A stretch of DNA of 64,000 nt, taken from contig JADJQQ010000001.1 of NCBI GenBank assembly GCA_016712625.1, positions 806,001 through 870,000 on the forward strand. Reading direction: 5' to 3'. The notes beneath the pieces were generated by a model. That model was given only the letters and a program-made list of their open reading frames with translations. It was not told where the DNA came from and did not search any database. Source of the stretch: Candidatus Competibacteraceae bacterium (GTDB taxonomy: Bacteria; Pseudomonadota; Gammaproteobacteria; Competibacterales; Competibacteraceae). The position numbers and the translations under genes were made by a program. The number at the start of each line of letters is the position of its first letter. Position 1 is the first letter of the stretch. This document shows, in pieces, positions 45,914 to 55,140 of the stretch.

Positions 45914-46240
45914 ATGAACCTGAAACTCTCACAACTTATCTGCACAACTTCACTTAGCATATCAATGGCCTCTGCCATGGCGATAGAGACAACAACATTT
46001 CGGTGTGGCCGGGATATTGTCAGCCTTCACGAATCGAAATACGCCGTCTTGCAAAAATGCGGGGAACCCCTATTCGAAGATTCGTTCTGTAAACCGGGGA
46101 CTTTGTCAGGGCCACCTTTTTCAGCATGTGAAATAGTCGATGAGTGGACATACGCCCCTGGCCCAGGTCAATTTATAACAACTCTCCAGTTTGAGTTTGG
46201 ACGCCTCGTTCACATCATCTACGGGGATCGAGTTAGATAA
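45914..46240 (+). CDS. DUF2845 domain-containing secreted protein
   Basis: The 108-residue product has a signal peptide (LICTTSLSISMASAMA). It then shows FRCGRDIVSLHESKYAVLQK followed by CGEP, the DUF2845 pattern in which CGxxLVxxGD and CGEP occur. It ends FEFGRLVHIIYGDRVR. These small periplasmic proteins have unknown function. The ATG at 45914 is chosen because it starts the signal peptide; upstream codons fall in an attC-like element. Codon use is less GC-rich than the flanking chromosome. Confidence 0.75.
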   Translation: MNLKLSQLICTTSLSISMASAMAIETTTFRCGRDIVSLHESKYAVLQKCGEPLFEDSFCKPGTLSGPPFSACEIVDEWTYAPGPGQFITTLQFEFGRLVHIIYGDRVR

Positions 46241-46241
46241 T

Positions 46242-46269
46242 CACCTATTCGCCTAATCGGGCGTAGGTG
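46242..46269. other. Hairpin after the DUF2845 gene
   Basis: CACCTATTCGCC pairs with GGCGTAGGTG (two bulged bases) just after the stop codon. No T run follows. The rest of the gap to 46494 holds two short overlapping open frames (46 codons from 46331; 41 codons from 46323) without other support. Confidence 0.4.
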
Positions 46270-46494
46270 AATTCTCCGATTAAATCACCAACCTCGGCGC
46301 AAGAGAACGGAAAGAACGCGTGGTGAGCATATGGTTGTTATGGATTTCCCCTTTCGATGGTCAGTTGATGAGTTCGCACTTCCTATCTTGGCACTTTATT
46401 GCTGTATTCCGCATCACTGCGAGTACCTCGGGACGGGGAAGGCCCTTTCATTCGTAATATTTCAATACTAATAACCTGAACAAGCTTGAACTCC

Positions 46495-47295
46495 ATGAAA
46501 ATCAAACTAGCAACTCAAGCAATTGCCTGTTTCATGACGGCATGGCTCACAGCCTGTGCCACGCTGCAAGGTTCGGTGACAGAAACAGTCAACCATCAAC
46601 AAGTCGAGTATGCGATAGCAAGACACGCCAACACCCCGACCGTAGTCTTTGAAAACGGATTGAGTGGCACTATTGACTGGTGGGCGAAGGTATTTCCTGT
46701 CATTGCGCAGGACACTACAACCTTTGCTTACAACCGACCTGGTTATGGAAAAAGCGTTGCGGTTTCAACGCCTCGTGATGGTCAGCATGTGGTCGACGAG
46801 CTTCGTGCGTTGCTTCACAGCAAAAACTTGAATCCACCCTACGTGCTGGTTGGTCATTCGCTCGGTGGCTTATACATGCAGCTCTTCGCCCGACGTTATC
46901 CCGCGGAGATTGACGCGCTGATCCTGGTGGACTCTACTCATCCCGCCCAGCTCAAGGGTAACGGTTCCCCTGAGAACTGGCCGACATGGTTCCGTCTTGC
47001 CTTTGATCTGGCGGCATCCGAAGTGGCCAAGGAAGAAATGAAAGCGATCAACGCGACGGGCGAAAGCGTGTTAAGTCTGCCATCCTTCACGGAAAAGCCG
47101 GTTCTTGTGTTGAGCGCTTTGAAACCCATGGATGAAAAATCGCAACTGTCTAATGATGCCAATGAAAAGCGCAAGGACATCGCTCAGCTTTATCCGGGTT
47201 CCGAACAAATCTGGGTGGATAGCGGCCATGGCATTCCGCTAGAGAAGCCAGAATCGGTCATCTCCGCGATCCGCGAAGTATTACCTAAAAAATAG
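46495..47295 (+). CDS. Alpha/beta hydrolase, probable lipoprotein
   Basis: The N-terminus ends in a lipobox, AWLTACA, so the 266-residue enzyme is probably lipid-anchored in the envelope. The alpha/beta hydrolase core shows the nucleophile elbow VGHSLGGLY, an acid region DALILVDS and the catalytic histidine in VDSGHGIPLE. The substrate is unknown. The ATG at 46495 gives the normal lipoprotein signal. A short inverted repeat, AGCGTTA to TAACGCC, lies after the gene at 47324-47347 and may end its transcript. Confidence 0.85.
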   Translation: MKIKLATQAIACFMTAWLTACATLQGSVTETVNHQQVEYAIARHANTPTVVFENGLSGTIDWWAKVFPVIAQDTTTFAYNRPGYGKSVAVSTPRDGQHVVDELRALLHSKNLNPPYVLVGHSLGGLYMQLFARRYPAEIDALILVDSTHPAQLKGNGSPENWPTWFRLAFDLAASEVAKEEMKAINATGESVLSLPSFTEKPVLVLSALKPMDEKSQLSNDANEKRKDIAQLYPGSEQIWVDSGHGIPLEKPESVISAIREVLPKK

Positions 47296-47452
47296 CTGGG
47301 CGCTGCTCGGTCCAGGTGAGCCTAGCGTTAATCCATAACCTAACGCCTTATTCCACAGAATGGCCTTCAATAAACCTTGAATTGTAAAATTAGACACCCA
47401 AATAAAATCTTGGCGGAAGCAACTCTTCAGGGTAGTGAGCATAAAAAAAGGC

Positions 47453-48328
47453 ATGGTTCTTACATACATCAAGCTATTATTATCCGCTGTCATCTGGGGT
47501 GGAACTTTTATTGCCGGGCGGGTGATTTCGCAGAGTATAGATCCCTTTTCAGCTGCATTTTTCCGCTTCGCCATTGCCTCGGTTTTTCTCTTTTTTATTG
47601 CCAGGCAAACTGAAGGAGCGCTACCTCTTCCCCGGAAACATCAATACGTCCCACTGGCTTTACTGGGGTTAACCGGCATCGTGCTCTATAATTATTTTTT
47701 CTTTAAAGGGCTGCAATCGATTGAAGCTGGACGCGCCTCGGTGATCGTGGCGCAGAATCCAATTTTTATCGCGCTGCTGTCCGCTTATTTCTTTAAAGAG
47801 TCATTAACGCCCACCAGACTATTTGCCGTGTTTTGCTCTGTAGTGGGCGCGATGATCGTGATCACCAAAGGACAGGTGATGGCGGTATTTCAGAGCGGGT
47901 TCGGTGTTGGTGAGCTGTATCTCTTTGGCTGTATCGCCAGTTGGGTGACGTATTCTCTGCTTGGCAAGGCGGTGATGACAGACCTCTCGCCGGTGCTGTC
48001 TGTTACCTATTCCGTGTTCATCGGCACGGTGATCGTTTTTCTACTGGCGCTTGCCCATGGCGCGCTCTCCCATTGCCTTTCCTACTCGCTGGCGCAGTGG
48101 CTCAGCTTGTTTTATCTTGGTCTTTTCGGGACGGTCTTGGGTTTTATCTGGTTCTATCAGGGAATTCAGCGGATCGGCCCGATGAAGTCTGGGCTGTTTA
48201 TTAACTTCGTCCCGATCAGCGGCGCGCTTTTGGGGTTTCTGATCCTTGGGGAACCGGTGACCCCCTCGTTAGCGATTGGCTTGCTGTGCGTGTGCACGGG
48301 ATTGTATTTAATGAATAAAACGCCATGA
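47453..48328 (+). CDS. EamA/DMT superfamily transporter
   Basis: This 291-residue protein has ten hydrophobic spans, starting MVLTYIKLLLSAVIWGGTFI, with AFFRFAIASVFLFF, LQSIEAGRASVIVAQNPIFI and the C-terminal LGEPVTPSLAIG helix typical of EamA repeats. A GTG at 47435 is a possible alternative start. It is not closely related to the exporter at 770-1657. The stop overlaps the start of the PaiB gene by 4 bases (ATGA), so the two are probably one operon. The substrate is unknown. Confidence 0.87.
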   Translation: MVLTYIKLLLSAVIWGGTFIAGRVISQSIDPFSAAFFRFAIASVFLFFIARQTEGALPLPRKHQYVPLALLGLTGIVLYNYFFFKGLQSIEAGRASVIVAQNPIFIALLSAYFFKESLTPTRLFAVFCSVVGAMIVITKGQVMAVFQSGFGVGELYLFGCIASWVTYSLLGKAVMTDLSPVLSVTYSVFIGTVIVFLLALAHGALSHCLSYSLAQWLSLFYLGLFGTVLGFIWFYQGIQRIGPMKSGLFINFVPISGALLGFLILGEPVTPSLAIGLLCVCTGLYLMNKTP

Positions 48329-48996
48329 CAAATCCTTATTTAAAGCATATAGTTATGTACATTCCCAAGCACTTTGACGAACCGAGAATTGACACGATGC
48401 ACGCTCTGATCCGTGCACGGCCCCTGGCGACATTGGTCACGCTGTCAGCGGGCGGGATCAATGCCAATCACATTCCGTTGCATCTTTCTGGACAAGCGCC
48501 CTCACTCGGCACTTTGCAGGGTCACGTCGCTCGCTCAAACCCGCTTTGGCATGAATACGCCAAAGACGTGGAGGTACTGGCGGTGTTTCAAGGGCCTGAT
48601 GCGTACATCACACCCTCGTGGTATCCAACGAAGGCTGAGAACGGTAAAGCCGTTCCTACCTGGAACTTTGTGGTCGCGCATGCCTACGGCGTCCTTCGCG
48701 TGATTCATGATCCGTTTTGGCTACTCACCCACCTTGAAGCCTTGACGGCCCACAACGAAGCGCGCTTTGCACAGCCGTGGCAGGTCGCCGACGCGCCTTA
48801 CGAGTTCACAGAAAAGCTGATCGGCGCGCTGGTTGGGTTGGAGATTGAAATTTCCCGTTTAATCGGCAAATGGAAGGTCAGCCAAAACCAGCCTACACAA
48901 AATAAAGCAGGGATTGTTGAAGGCTTGCGCGCCAACACAAGCACTGCCGACTTAGCAATGGCCGATCTTGTTGAGGGTGTCCATAAGATGACCTAA
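48325..48996 (+). CDS. PaiB-like FMN-binding negative transcriptional regulator
   Basis: The protein contains MYIPKHFDEPRIDTMHALIR, the usual start of PaiB/FMN-binding split-barrel proteins. NHIPLHL, GTLQGHVARSNPLW, WYPTKAENGKAVPTWNFVVA and a C-terminal EISRLIGKWKVSQNQP motif follow. Bacillus PaiB lowers sporulation and protease gene expression. The ATG at 48325 overlaps the transporter stop; 48355 is the more family-like start. PaiB-like proteins beside EamA exporters suggest linked detoxification, but that is inference. Confidence 0.9.
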   Translation: MTNPYLKHIVMYIPKHFDEPRIDTMHALIRARPLATLVTLSAGGINANHIPLHLSGQAPSLGTLQGHVARSNPLWHEYAKDVEVLAVFQGPDAYITPSWYPTKAENGKAVPTWNFVVAHAYGVLRVIHDPFWLLTHLEALTAHNEARFAQPWQVADAPYEFTEKLIGALVGLEIEISRLIGKWKVSQNQPTQNKAGIVEGLRANTSTADLAMADLVEGVHKMT

Positions 48997-49122
48997 TTAT
49001 TTTTTGAGTTTCAATTCTATTATAGCGGCCACCGAGCAGCTTAGATTGTCTACAGCGATCAATAACCGAGTCGGCCAAGTATTGTATAAAGCAGAGGGTT
49101 GGGAACGAGATCAGGAAACCAC

Positions 49123-49806
49123 ATGCCTACCTCACAAAAAATCAAATTTGTCACTGCAAACTCTCCTGCAAATGAACATGTAACAAAGTTTGGCGGGCAA
49201 CCTTGTTGGATTGAAAAGCCACAGTGGCCTCTTAGTAAAGAGACCGGAAAGCCCATGCGATTTATCGGACAGATTGCATTGACACCACCTGTATTTACCG
49301 GCAAAAGTGGAAAGATGGCTTATTTATTCATGACAGACATTGATGATGAATACGTCGATGGCACTTGGAAACCAGATGGTGGGGAAAACGCGGTCGTCAT
49401 CCATCCTGGAAACTATTCCGCTCCAAATGCAAACATACTAACCGGACCCACCTTGTATTGCATGACAGAAAAGGAGGACTCGGAATTGCTCGAAACACAA
49501 TCAGTGGAGTTTGTTGTTGAGTTCACGATTACTGAAGAGCCTCCATTTGCACCAGAAGAGACTCGTTGGTCATGGAGTGAAGAGGAGCATGAAAAATATG
49601 CATCTCAACTTGAGGGTAGCAAAATTGGCGGTGCGCCACTTTTCCTCCAGGGCGATGAATTTCCTGAAGGTGATGAATGGAAACTTCTCCTTCAGCTCGA
49701 CTCGACCGCTGTGCCATTCTATGTAAATTTTGGTGATGCTGGTGTCGCGTATTCTTTCATCAATGCTGATGAATCCAAAGGAAAGCTACTGTGGCAATGT
49801 GGGTAG
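49123..49806 (+). CDS. DUF1963/YwqG-like protein
   Basis: The 227-residue soluble protein has KFGGQPCWIEKPQWPLSKET, MRFIGQIAL, FMTDIDDEYVDGTWKPDGGE and ends FGDAGVAYSFINADESKGKL, the layout of DUF1963 (YwqG-like) proteins. AGGA lies 8 bases before the ATG at 49123. Function is unknown. It is followed after a few bases by an attC site, and such proteins are common cargo of integron cassettes. The codon use is AT-leaning. Confidence 0.75.
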   Translation: MPTSQKIKFVTANSPANEHVTKFGGQPCWIEKPQWPLSKETGKPMRFIGQIALTPPVFTGKSGKMAYLFMTDIDDEYVDGTWKPDGGENAVVIHPGNYSAPNANILTGPTLYCMTEKEDSELLETQSVEFVVEFTITEEPPFAPEETRWSWSEEEHEKYASQLEGSKIGGAPLFLQGDEFPEGDEWKLLLQLDSTAVPFYVNFGDAGVAYSFINADESKGKLLWQCG

Positions 49807-49809
49807 TGT

Positions 49810-49868
49810 GCTCTAACAATTCGTTCAAGCTGGCCGCGCTACGCGCGACAGTTTAACTCCAGCGTTTG
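49810..49868 (+). other. attC integron recombination site
   Basis: GCTCTAACAATTCGTTCAAGC opens the site, and GTTTAACTCCAGCG closes it, with CCGCGC/GCGCG arms around a TAC loop. The left box is the standard one of many class 1-type cassettes (TCTAACAATTCGTTCAAGC). The final core is GTTTGTT instead of GTTAGRY, so the site may be inactive. It lies 3 bases after the YwqG-like gene and ends 9 bases before the AcpH-like gene. Confidence 0.7.
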
Positions 49869-49877
49869 TTCTCTCTC

Positions 49878-50486
49878 ATGAATTTTCTCGCGCATACATT
49901 TTTAGCTCGAAACACCGGCCAAGCCCAGGTTGGCGCAATCCTGGGCGATTTAATGAAGTCGGCTTCAGGCTTCCCGCAAGAAGTACAAAGAGAAATAAGC
50001 GTGCACCGATCGATTGACTCGTTTACAGACTCACATGAAATAGTCATTGGTACAAAACAGTACTTCCGCCCAGAGACCCGCCGATTCGCAGGCATCCTCC
50101 TGGATGTGTTTTTCGACCATCTGCTGACAGTGCATTGGTCCAACTACTCAAACGTTCCACTGCCAGCTTTTGTGGCGCAGGTTCATGAACATCTGAATTC
50201 ATTTCAAAGCATTTATCCACCAAGGGTCTGGTTTGTCTTGGAGCGAATGCTGTCGGAAAAATGGCTGCTGTCATACGGAACGTTTGAAGGTGTAAAACAA
50301 GCGATTGATCGCATCTCGTTTCGTCTCTCCCGAAGGCGTGAATCCTTTCGCGCAGGACTTGAAGACCTGAAAAAAAATCATGACAAAATAGAGCGTGGTT
50401 TTGAGACATTCTTCCCATTGTTGGTTGTGTATAGCGAAATACGGCGGTGCGAACTCGATGAAAAGCATGTATCGCGTCTGGATTGA
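49878..50486 (+). CDS. Acyl carrier protein phosphodiesterase-like protein (AcpH/DUF479 family)
   Basis: The protein begins MNFLAHTFLARNTGQAQVGA and has ILGDLMK, VHRSIDSFTDSHEIV and FAGILLDVFFDHLLTVHWSN. These are the conserved histidine/aspartate blocks of AcpH, which removes the 4'-phosphopantetheine arm from ACP. Length 202 is typical. The ATG at 49878 is chosen because family members begin MNFLAH; the ORF opens 12 bases earlier. The gene sits right after an attC site and 12 bases before the ClpS-like gene. Confidence 0.85.
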   Translation: MNFLAHTFLARNTGQAQVGAILGDLMKSASGFPQEVQREISVHRSIDSFTDSHEIVIGTKQYFRPETRRFAGILLDVFFDHLLTVHWSNYSNVPLPAFVAQVHEHLNSFQSIYPPRVWFVLERMLSEKWLLSYGTFEGVKQAIDRISFRLSRRRESFRAGLEDLKKNHDKIERGFETFFPLLVVYSEIRRCELDEKHVSRLD

Positions 50487-50498
50487 AAACGAGATCGT

Positions 50499-50870
50499 AT
50501 GTCAATGATGTACTTCGATATTAATAAAGATAAAGATATCGATCTATCCTCTAAAATGGAGATCGATAAAAGGCTAAAAGAGCTACTTCAACTTGAAGAC
50601 GCTGGGACATATTCTGTTATTTTGCATAACGATCCAATCAATAATATGGAGTTCGTTATCAGAATTATTAAGAATGTTTTTGATTATAGCATCAGCAAAT
50701 CAATTTGGCTGATGCTAAAGGCACACTTTATGGGAAAGAGTATCCTTTGGACTGGATCATTGCGAGAAGCGAACGATAAGCGGAGTAAAATGTTATCACA
50801 TGGCCCGGACCCAACAATGCGGCATAAAGGCGCGGAACCTTTAACGGTAACAGTCGAAAAAAATAGCTGA
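50499..50870 (+). CDS. ClpS-like adaptor protein
   Basis: Residues 35-120 resemble ClpS: YSVILHNDPINNMEFVIRII matches the YxVxLHNDxxTPMEFVxxVL signature that binds N-degron residues, and SKSIWLMLKAHFMGKS corresponds to the following helix with its conserved histidine. The end LTVTVEK fits the last strand. ClpS delivers N-end-rule substrates to ClpAP. The usual place is upstream of clpA; here there is no clpA, so this is an orphan paralogue, perhaps a cassette gene. Codon use is AT-rich. Confidence 0.75.
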   Translation: MSMMYFDINKDKDIDLSSKMEIDKRLKELLQLEDAGTYSVILHNDPINNMEFVIRIIKNVFDYSISKSIWLMLKAHFMGKSILWTGSLREANDKRSKMLSHGPDPTMRHKGAEPLTVTVEKNS

Positions 50871-50959
50871 CCACAGACAACATAAATTATGGGTCACTTA
50901 GCAAACCCTATCCTTGGCGGAATGATTGCCAACCCCATCCTTAACCCGGTACTCTATCG

Positions 50960-51140
50960 GCTAAGACGGTTCCCCCAGTTGGGATTAAAAGGGAACACGG
51001 TCAGACCGGATTTCCGGTTCCAAGCCGTGGCTGTCCCCGCAACTGTGAGCGGCGAGCTGGCGTTCCATTCAGGCCACTGGGCAACCGGGAAGGCCGAACG
51101 CCCGGCGACGACCCGCCAGCCAGGAGACCTGCCGTCCCAA
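50960..51140 (+). ncRNA. Adenosylcobalamin riboswitch
   Basis: The leader shows GGTTCCCC with GGGATTAAAAGGGAACACGG, then GGTCAGACCGG, GGCTGTCCCCGCAACTGTGA and the B12-box region GCCACTGGG...ACCGGGAAGGC, and ends CCAGCCAGGAGACCTGCC. These are the conserved blocks of cobalamin riboswitches. It lies about 230 bases before btuB and should lower expression of the btu operon when B12 is plentiful. The ORF 50889-51272 that crosses it is not a gene. Confidence 0.95.
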
Positions 51141-51371
51141 GCGTCGCCTGGCCGTCGAACGGGTGTTTTCGGCGGGACGGTCCTCCGTTTTGGCGATGCG
51201 GGAAACCGAGCGTTCGCCAGTGGCCGATTGATGCCTTTTGCTCTGAAGGTGTTTTCCGCTTCTCATTTCTAGCCGGTCAGACGACCCGGCCAGCGCGCGT
51301 TTTCCAGCAGACGGTGAGACGACCTCATCCAGTCGGCTCGACAATCACTATGACCAAAAAGCGCGCTCGCC

Positions 51372-53268
51372 ATGACCCATCTTTTCACGTTCGCCCGCCA
51401 CTTCGTCCGACCGCTGGCCGCCTTCGGCTTGCTGGCCGCTTGCAGCAACGTCACGCTGGCGCAGGAAGCACTGCCGGAACTGGTGGTCACCGCCACCCGT
51501 ATACCGATTCCACCGGAACAATCCGGTAGCGCGATCACCGTTATCACCCAAGACGAATTGGAACAGCGGCAAATCCGCACGGTTGCCGACGCCTTGCGCG
51601 ATGTGCCGGGCGCCACGGTCAGCCGCAGCGGCGGCCCCGGCACCCTGACCGAAGTCTATCTGCGCGGTGCGGAAACCAACCAAACCCTGGTGCTGATCGA
51701 CGGGGTGGAAGTCAATAATCCCGATGGCGGCACGTTCGATTTCAACAGCTTACTGGATATGGAAGTCGAGCGGGTCGAGGTGTTGCGCGGCCCGCAAAGC
51801 GTGCTGTGGGGCAGTTCCGCCATCGGCGGCGTCATCAACATCGTCACCAGGAGCGCCGAGCGGCCATTACAGGGTAGCGCCCGATTGGAAGGCGGCGGCT
51901 TTGCCACTCTGGCAGGCCGCCGGCAGCCTCGGCGGACGCGGCGATCAGTACGACGCTTTGTTGAGCGGCGCTTGGCTGGATACGAACGGCTGGTCGGCGG
52001 GGAGCGCGTGGCGCGGCAACAGCGAGGACGATGGAGCCAAAATCGGCGCGTTGCTGTTCAAGGGTAGCGTCCGCCCCCGCGACGACCTGGAGCTGACGCT
52101 GATCGAGCGTTATACCCGCACCCGTTCAGATTTCGACGCTTTCATCGGCGGCGACCGACGGCCGGTGATCGACAGCAACGACCGGGCCGATCACCGGCAA
52201 AACCTGTTGCGCCTGCAAGGCAAATTCAGCCTGTTCGGCGGCGCATGGGAACACCTGCTAGGGATCGCTCGCTACGACATTGACAACACGACCGACAGCG
52301 CCGGCTTTGAACCCTTCGACAGCGCCGGCCATTCCAATCAGATCGACTATCAGAGCAACTATTTTCTGAACGCACCCGGTGTAAAACATACCTTCACCTT
52401 TCTGGTCAAGGACAAGGAAGATGAAGCGCGCAACACCTATTTCGCCAGCAACTCGATCCGCAACACCGGCGTCGCTTTTCATTACGGCCTCGGTCTGGAC
52501 GAACGTTTGTTCCTGACCGCCGGGGTGCGGCGCGATTTCAACGACCACTTCGACGACACCAGCGCCTACCGGTTGACCGCCGCCTACCTGTGGCCGGACC
52601 TCGGCGGCCGCCTGCACGCCAGCTACGGCACGGCAGTCAAAAATCCAACCCTGACCGAGCTATTCGGCTTCTCCGGCGATTTCCAGGGCAACCCTGATCT
52701 GCAACCGGAAGAAAGTCGCGGCTTCGACATCGGCTGGGAACAGGCCTTGCTGGATCGGCGCGCGAAAGTCGACGTGACCGCCTTCGACAACCGCATCGAC
52801 AACATCATTGTCGGCGCTGGGCGCACGGTGATCAATCTGCCAGGCGAAAGCCGCGCCCGCGGCGTCGAAATCAGCGCCAACGCCGAGCTGACCGCCAACG
52901 TGAGCGGAACGCTGGCCTACACCTTCACCGACACCGAAGATACCGACGGTGAGGAACTGCGCCGCCGGCCGCGCCATACCGCCAGCCTGGGCTTGAACTA
53001 TCGCGTCACCGACCACGCCAAGCTCAATTTAACGGTGCGCCACAGCGGTTCCTTCACCGACACCGCCTTCGACCCCAACACCTTCGTCTCCTATCCGGTC
53101 AGGCTCGACGGCTATACCGTGGTCAATCTAGCCGCCAGCTATCAGTTGGACGACCGCTGGCAATTTTTCGGGCGGGTCGAAAACCTGTTCGATGAACAGT
53201 ATGAGGACGTATTGGGCTACAGCGGCATTGAGCGCGGGGTTTATGTCGGCGCGCGTTATCGTTTCTGA
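51372..53268 (+). CDS. btuB: TonB-dependent vitamin B12 receptor BtuB, interrupted by a frameshift
   Basis: A signal peptide is followed by a TonB box-like start (LPELVVTATRIP) and a plug domain (VADALRDVPGATVSRSGG, VEVNNPDG, RGPQSVLWGSSAIGGVINIV). A 22-strand barrel ends GYSGIERGVYVGARYRF with a C-terminal phenylalanine. At about 51917 the frame changes: one extra G turns the expected LQAAGSLGGRGDQYDALLSG into another frame, so two ORFs (51372-52067, and the frame ending at 53268) make up one gene. It imports cobalamin across the outer membrane using TonB energy. The riboswitch and btuFCD neighbours support the substrate. Confidence 0.93.
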
Positions 53269-53275
53269 GCGCGCC

Positions 53276-54130
53276 ATGCGGCTTAACCCCACAAGACAGG
53301 CGCGCTGGCTGGCGCTCGCGTTGATTCTGTCGCCACTGGGGGCGCTAGGCTTGCCGCGCGCCGCCTCGCTGACGCCGTGCGCCGATCAATATCTATTGGG
53401 ACTGGCCGATCCCGCCCAGATCGTCGCCGTTTCCAGCAACGCGACTGACCCACGTCAATCGCTATTCGCCGCTGAAGCCAGCCGTTATCCCGCCACGCGC
53501 GGCAGCGGCGAGGAACTGGTGGCGCTACGGGTAGAGATGGTGTTGACCGATCGATGGATGCCGTTACGCCTCACCGAACGGCTGGGTCGCTTCGGCATTC
53601 GAGTGATTCAAATTCCTCTGCCTGAAACGTGGGACGATATCGCCGCCACCACCCGCACCATCGCCGCCGCATTGGGCCGCTCCGAACACGGTGAGGCGCG
53701 AGTGGCGGAAATGGAAGAGCGGCTGGCTCGGCTGGCCGCGCGTCGCCAACCCACCAGCACACCGCCACCAGTAGCCGCTTATTTTTTACCCGATGGCAGC
53801 AGCGCCGGTCAGAATACCTTCATCGACGCGGTGTTACAGGCGGCGGGAACCCGTAATCTGGCGGCGACCTTGGGCCGGAACGGCTGGGGAACTTTCAATC
53901 TGGAACAACTGGCGAGCGCCGCGCCGGATTTGGTCGTCATGGGATTTTTCGATCAGGGCGGCGACAGTGCGCGGATGGCCTTTGCCCGCCATCCGGTATT
54001 CCAACGACTATTGGCGCGCGTGCCCACCATTACCGTCCCGGATCGCTACTGGATTTGTAGCGGCTGGTTTCTGGCTGAAGCCGCCGAATACATCGCGAAA
54101 CGGCTACCGGCCATACGAGATCGGCCATGA
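53276..54130 (+). CDS. btuF: Cobalamin ABC transporter substrate-binding protein BtuF
   Basis: The 284-residue protein has a signal peptide (LALALILSPLGALGLPRAAS) and a cluster A-2 substrate-binding fold: CADQYLLGLADPAQIVAVSS, VLTDRWMPLRLTERLGRFGI and WGTFNLEQLASAAPDLVVMG. It should catch B12 in the periplasm and deliver it to BtuCD. The ATG at 53276 lies 8 bases after btuB; an overlapping earlier start is possible but would precede the signal peptide. The stop overlaps btuC by 4 bases. Confidence 0.9.
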   Translation: MRLNPTRQARWLALALILSPLGALGLPRAASLTPCADQYLLGLADPAQIVAVSSNATDPRQSLFAAEASRYPATRGSGEELVALRVEMVLTDRWMPLRLTERLGRFGIRVIQIPLPETWDDIAATTRTIAAALGRSEHGEARVAEMEERLARLAARRQPTSTPPPVAAYFLPDGSSAGQNTFIDAVLQAAGTRNLAATLGRNGWGTFNLEQLASAAPDLVVMGFFDQGGDSARMAFARHPVFQRLLARVPTITVPDRYWICSGWFLAEAAEYIAKRLPAIRDRP

Positions 54131-55140
54131 CCAATACGGCAATGGCCGAGCACCGACGCTATCAGCGGATCAATCTCGGTCTGGCCATACTGCTGGTCGG
54201 CCTGGCCAGCACCGGCCTGCTGCTTGGCCATCTCTCGCTCAATCCGTGGCAGACGCTCAACCATCTGCTCAGTGGCGATGAGCGGCTGGCGGTCATCGTG
54301 CTGGAAATCCGCCTGCCGCGCGTGCTGCTGGGCTTGCTGGTCGGCGCTTCGCTGGGCTTGAGCGGAGCCGCGTTGCAGGGCTTGTTACGCAATCCGCTAG
54401 CCGAACCGGGAATCCTCGGCGTCTCGGCCAGCGCCGGTCTAGGCGCGGTGCTAGCGTTGTATTTCGGGTTGGCGCAAGTCACCCTGTGGGCATTACCGGG
54501 CTTTGCGTTGCTCGGCGCGCTGCTGGCGACCGCGTTTCTGGCGCTGCTGGCGATCCGCGATTCCAGTCCCTTGTCGTTGATTCTAGCCGGGGTGGCGGTC
54601 TCGAGTCTGGCGGTGGCGCTGACCTCGCTGGCGTTGAATCTTGCCCCCAACCCGCTGGCTTTAAGTGAGATGGTGCTGTGGCTGCTCGGTTCGCTGCGCG
54701 ATCGGGGCTTGTCCGACGTGGTGCTAGCCGCGCCCTTCATGCTGCTCGGCTGGGCTTTGCTGCTGAGCGCGGGGCGAGAACTGGACGCGCTGACCTTGGG
54801 CGAAGACGCGGCCCGCAGTTTGGGCGTCGGACTGGGCTGGTTGCGGGCGCGGGTGATCGGCGGCACGGCGCTCGCGGTGGGCGCGGCGACGGCGGTCACC
54901 GGCTCGGTCGGCTTCGTCGGGCTGATTGCGCCGCATCTGCTGCGGCCTTGGGTCGGCTATCAGCCCAGTCGCGTTCTACTCCCCGGCGCGCTGGCCGGCG
55001 CGGCGCTGCTGGCGGCGGCGGATCTGGCGATTCGCTTGCTCCCGACCCGACAGGAATTGATGCTGGGCGTGGTGACGGCTTTGCTGGGAGTGCCATTCTT
55101 CGTCCATTTGTTACTTCGCACCCGGCGGGCGCTGCCATGA
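54127..55140 (+). CDS. btuC: Cobalamin ABC transporter permease BtuC (FecCD family)
   Basis: The 337-residue protein has about ten membrane spans with FecCD signatures: EIRLPRVLLGLLVGASLGLSG, GLLRNPLAEPGILGVSASAG, LAGVAVSSL and GFVGLIAPHLLRPWVGYQPS. It forms the inner-membrane channel for B12. Start and stop both overlap neighbours by 4 bases (ATGA), so btuF, btuC and btuD are translationally coupled. Confidence 0.93.
   Translation: MTNTAMAEHRRYQRINLGLAILLVGLASTGLLLGHLSLNPWQTLNHLLSGDERLAVIVLEIRLPRVLLGLLVGASLGLSGAALQGLLRNPLAEPGILGVSASAGLGAVLALYFGLAQVTLWALPGFALLGALLATAFLALLAIRDSSPLSLILAGVAVSSLAVALTSLALNLAPNPLALSEMVLWLLGSLRDRGLSDVVLAAPFMLLGWALLLSAGRELDALTLGEDAARSLGVGLGWLRARVIGGTALAVGAATAVTGSVGFVGLIAPHLLRPWVGYQPSRVLLPGALAGAALLAAADLAIRLLPTRQELMLGVVTALLGVPFFVHLLLRTRRALP

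Noticed and set aside
47324..47347. attC site after the lipoprotein hydrolase gene
   Set aside because: It has GCGTTA and CCTAAC cores but they are only 7 bases apart and no long imperfect stem is present; a simple terminator-like hairpin fits better.
50889..51272. 127-codon plus-strand ORF before btuB
   Set aside because: It runs through the conserved blocks of the cobalamin riboswitch; the open frame is a by-product of GC-rich RNA structure.
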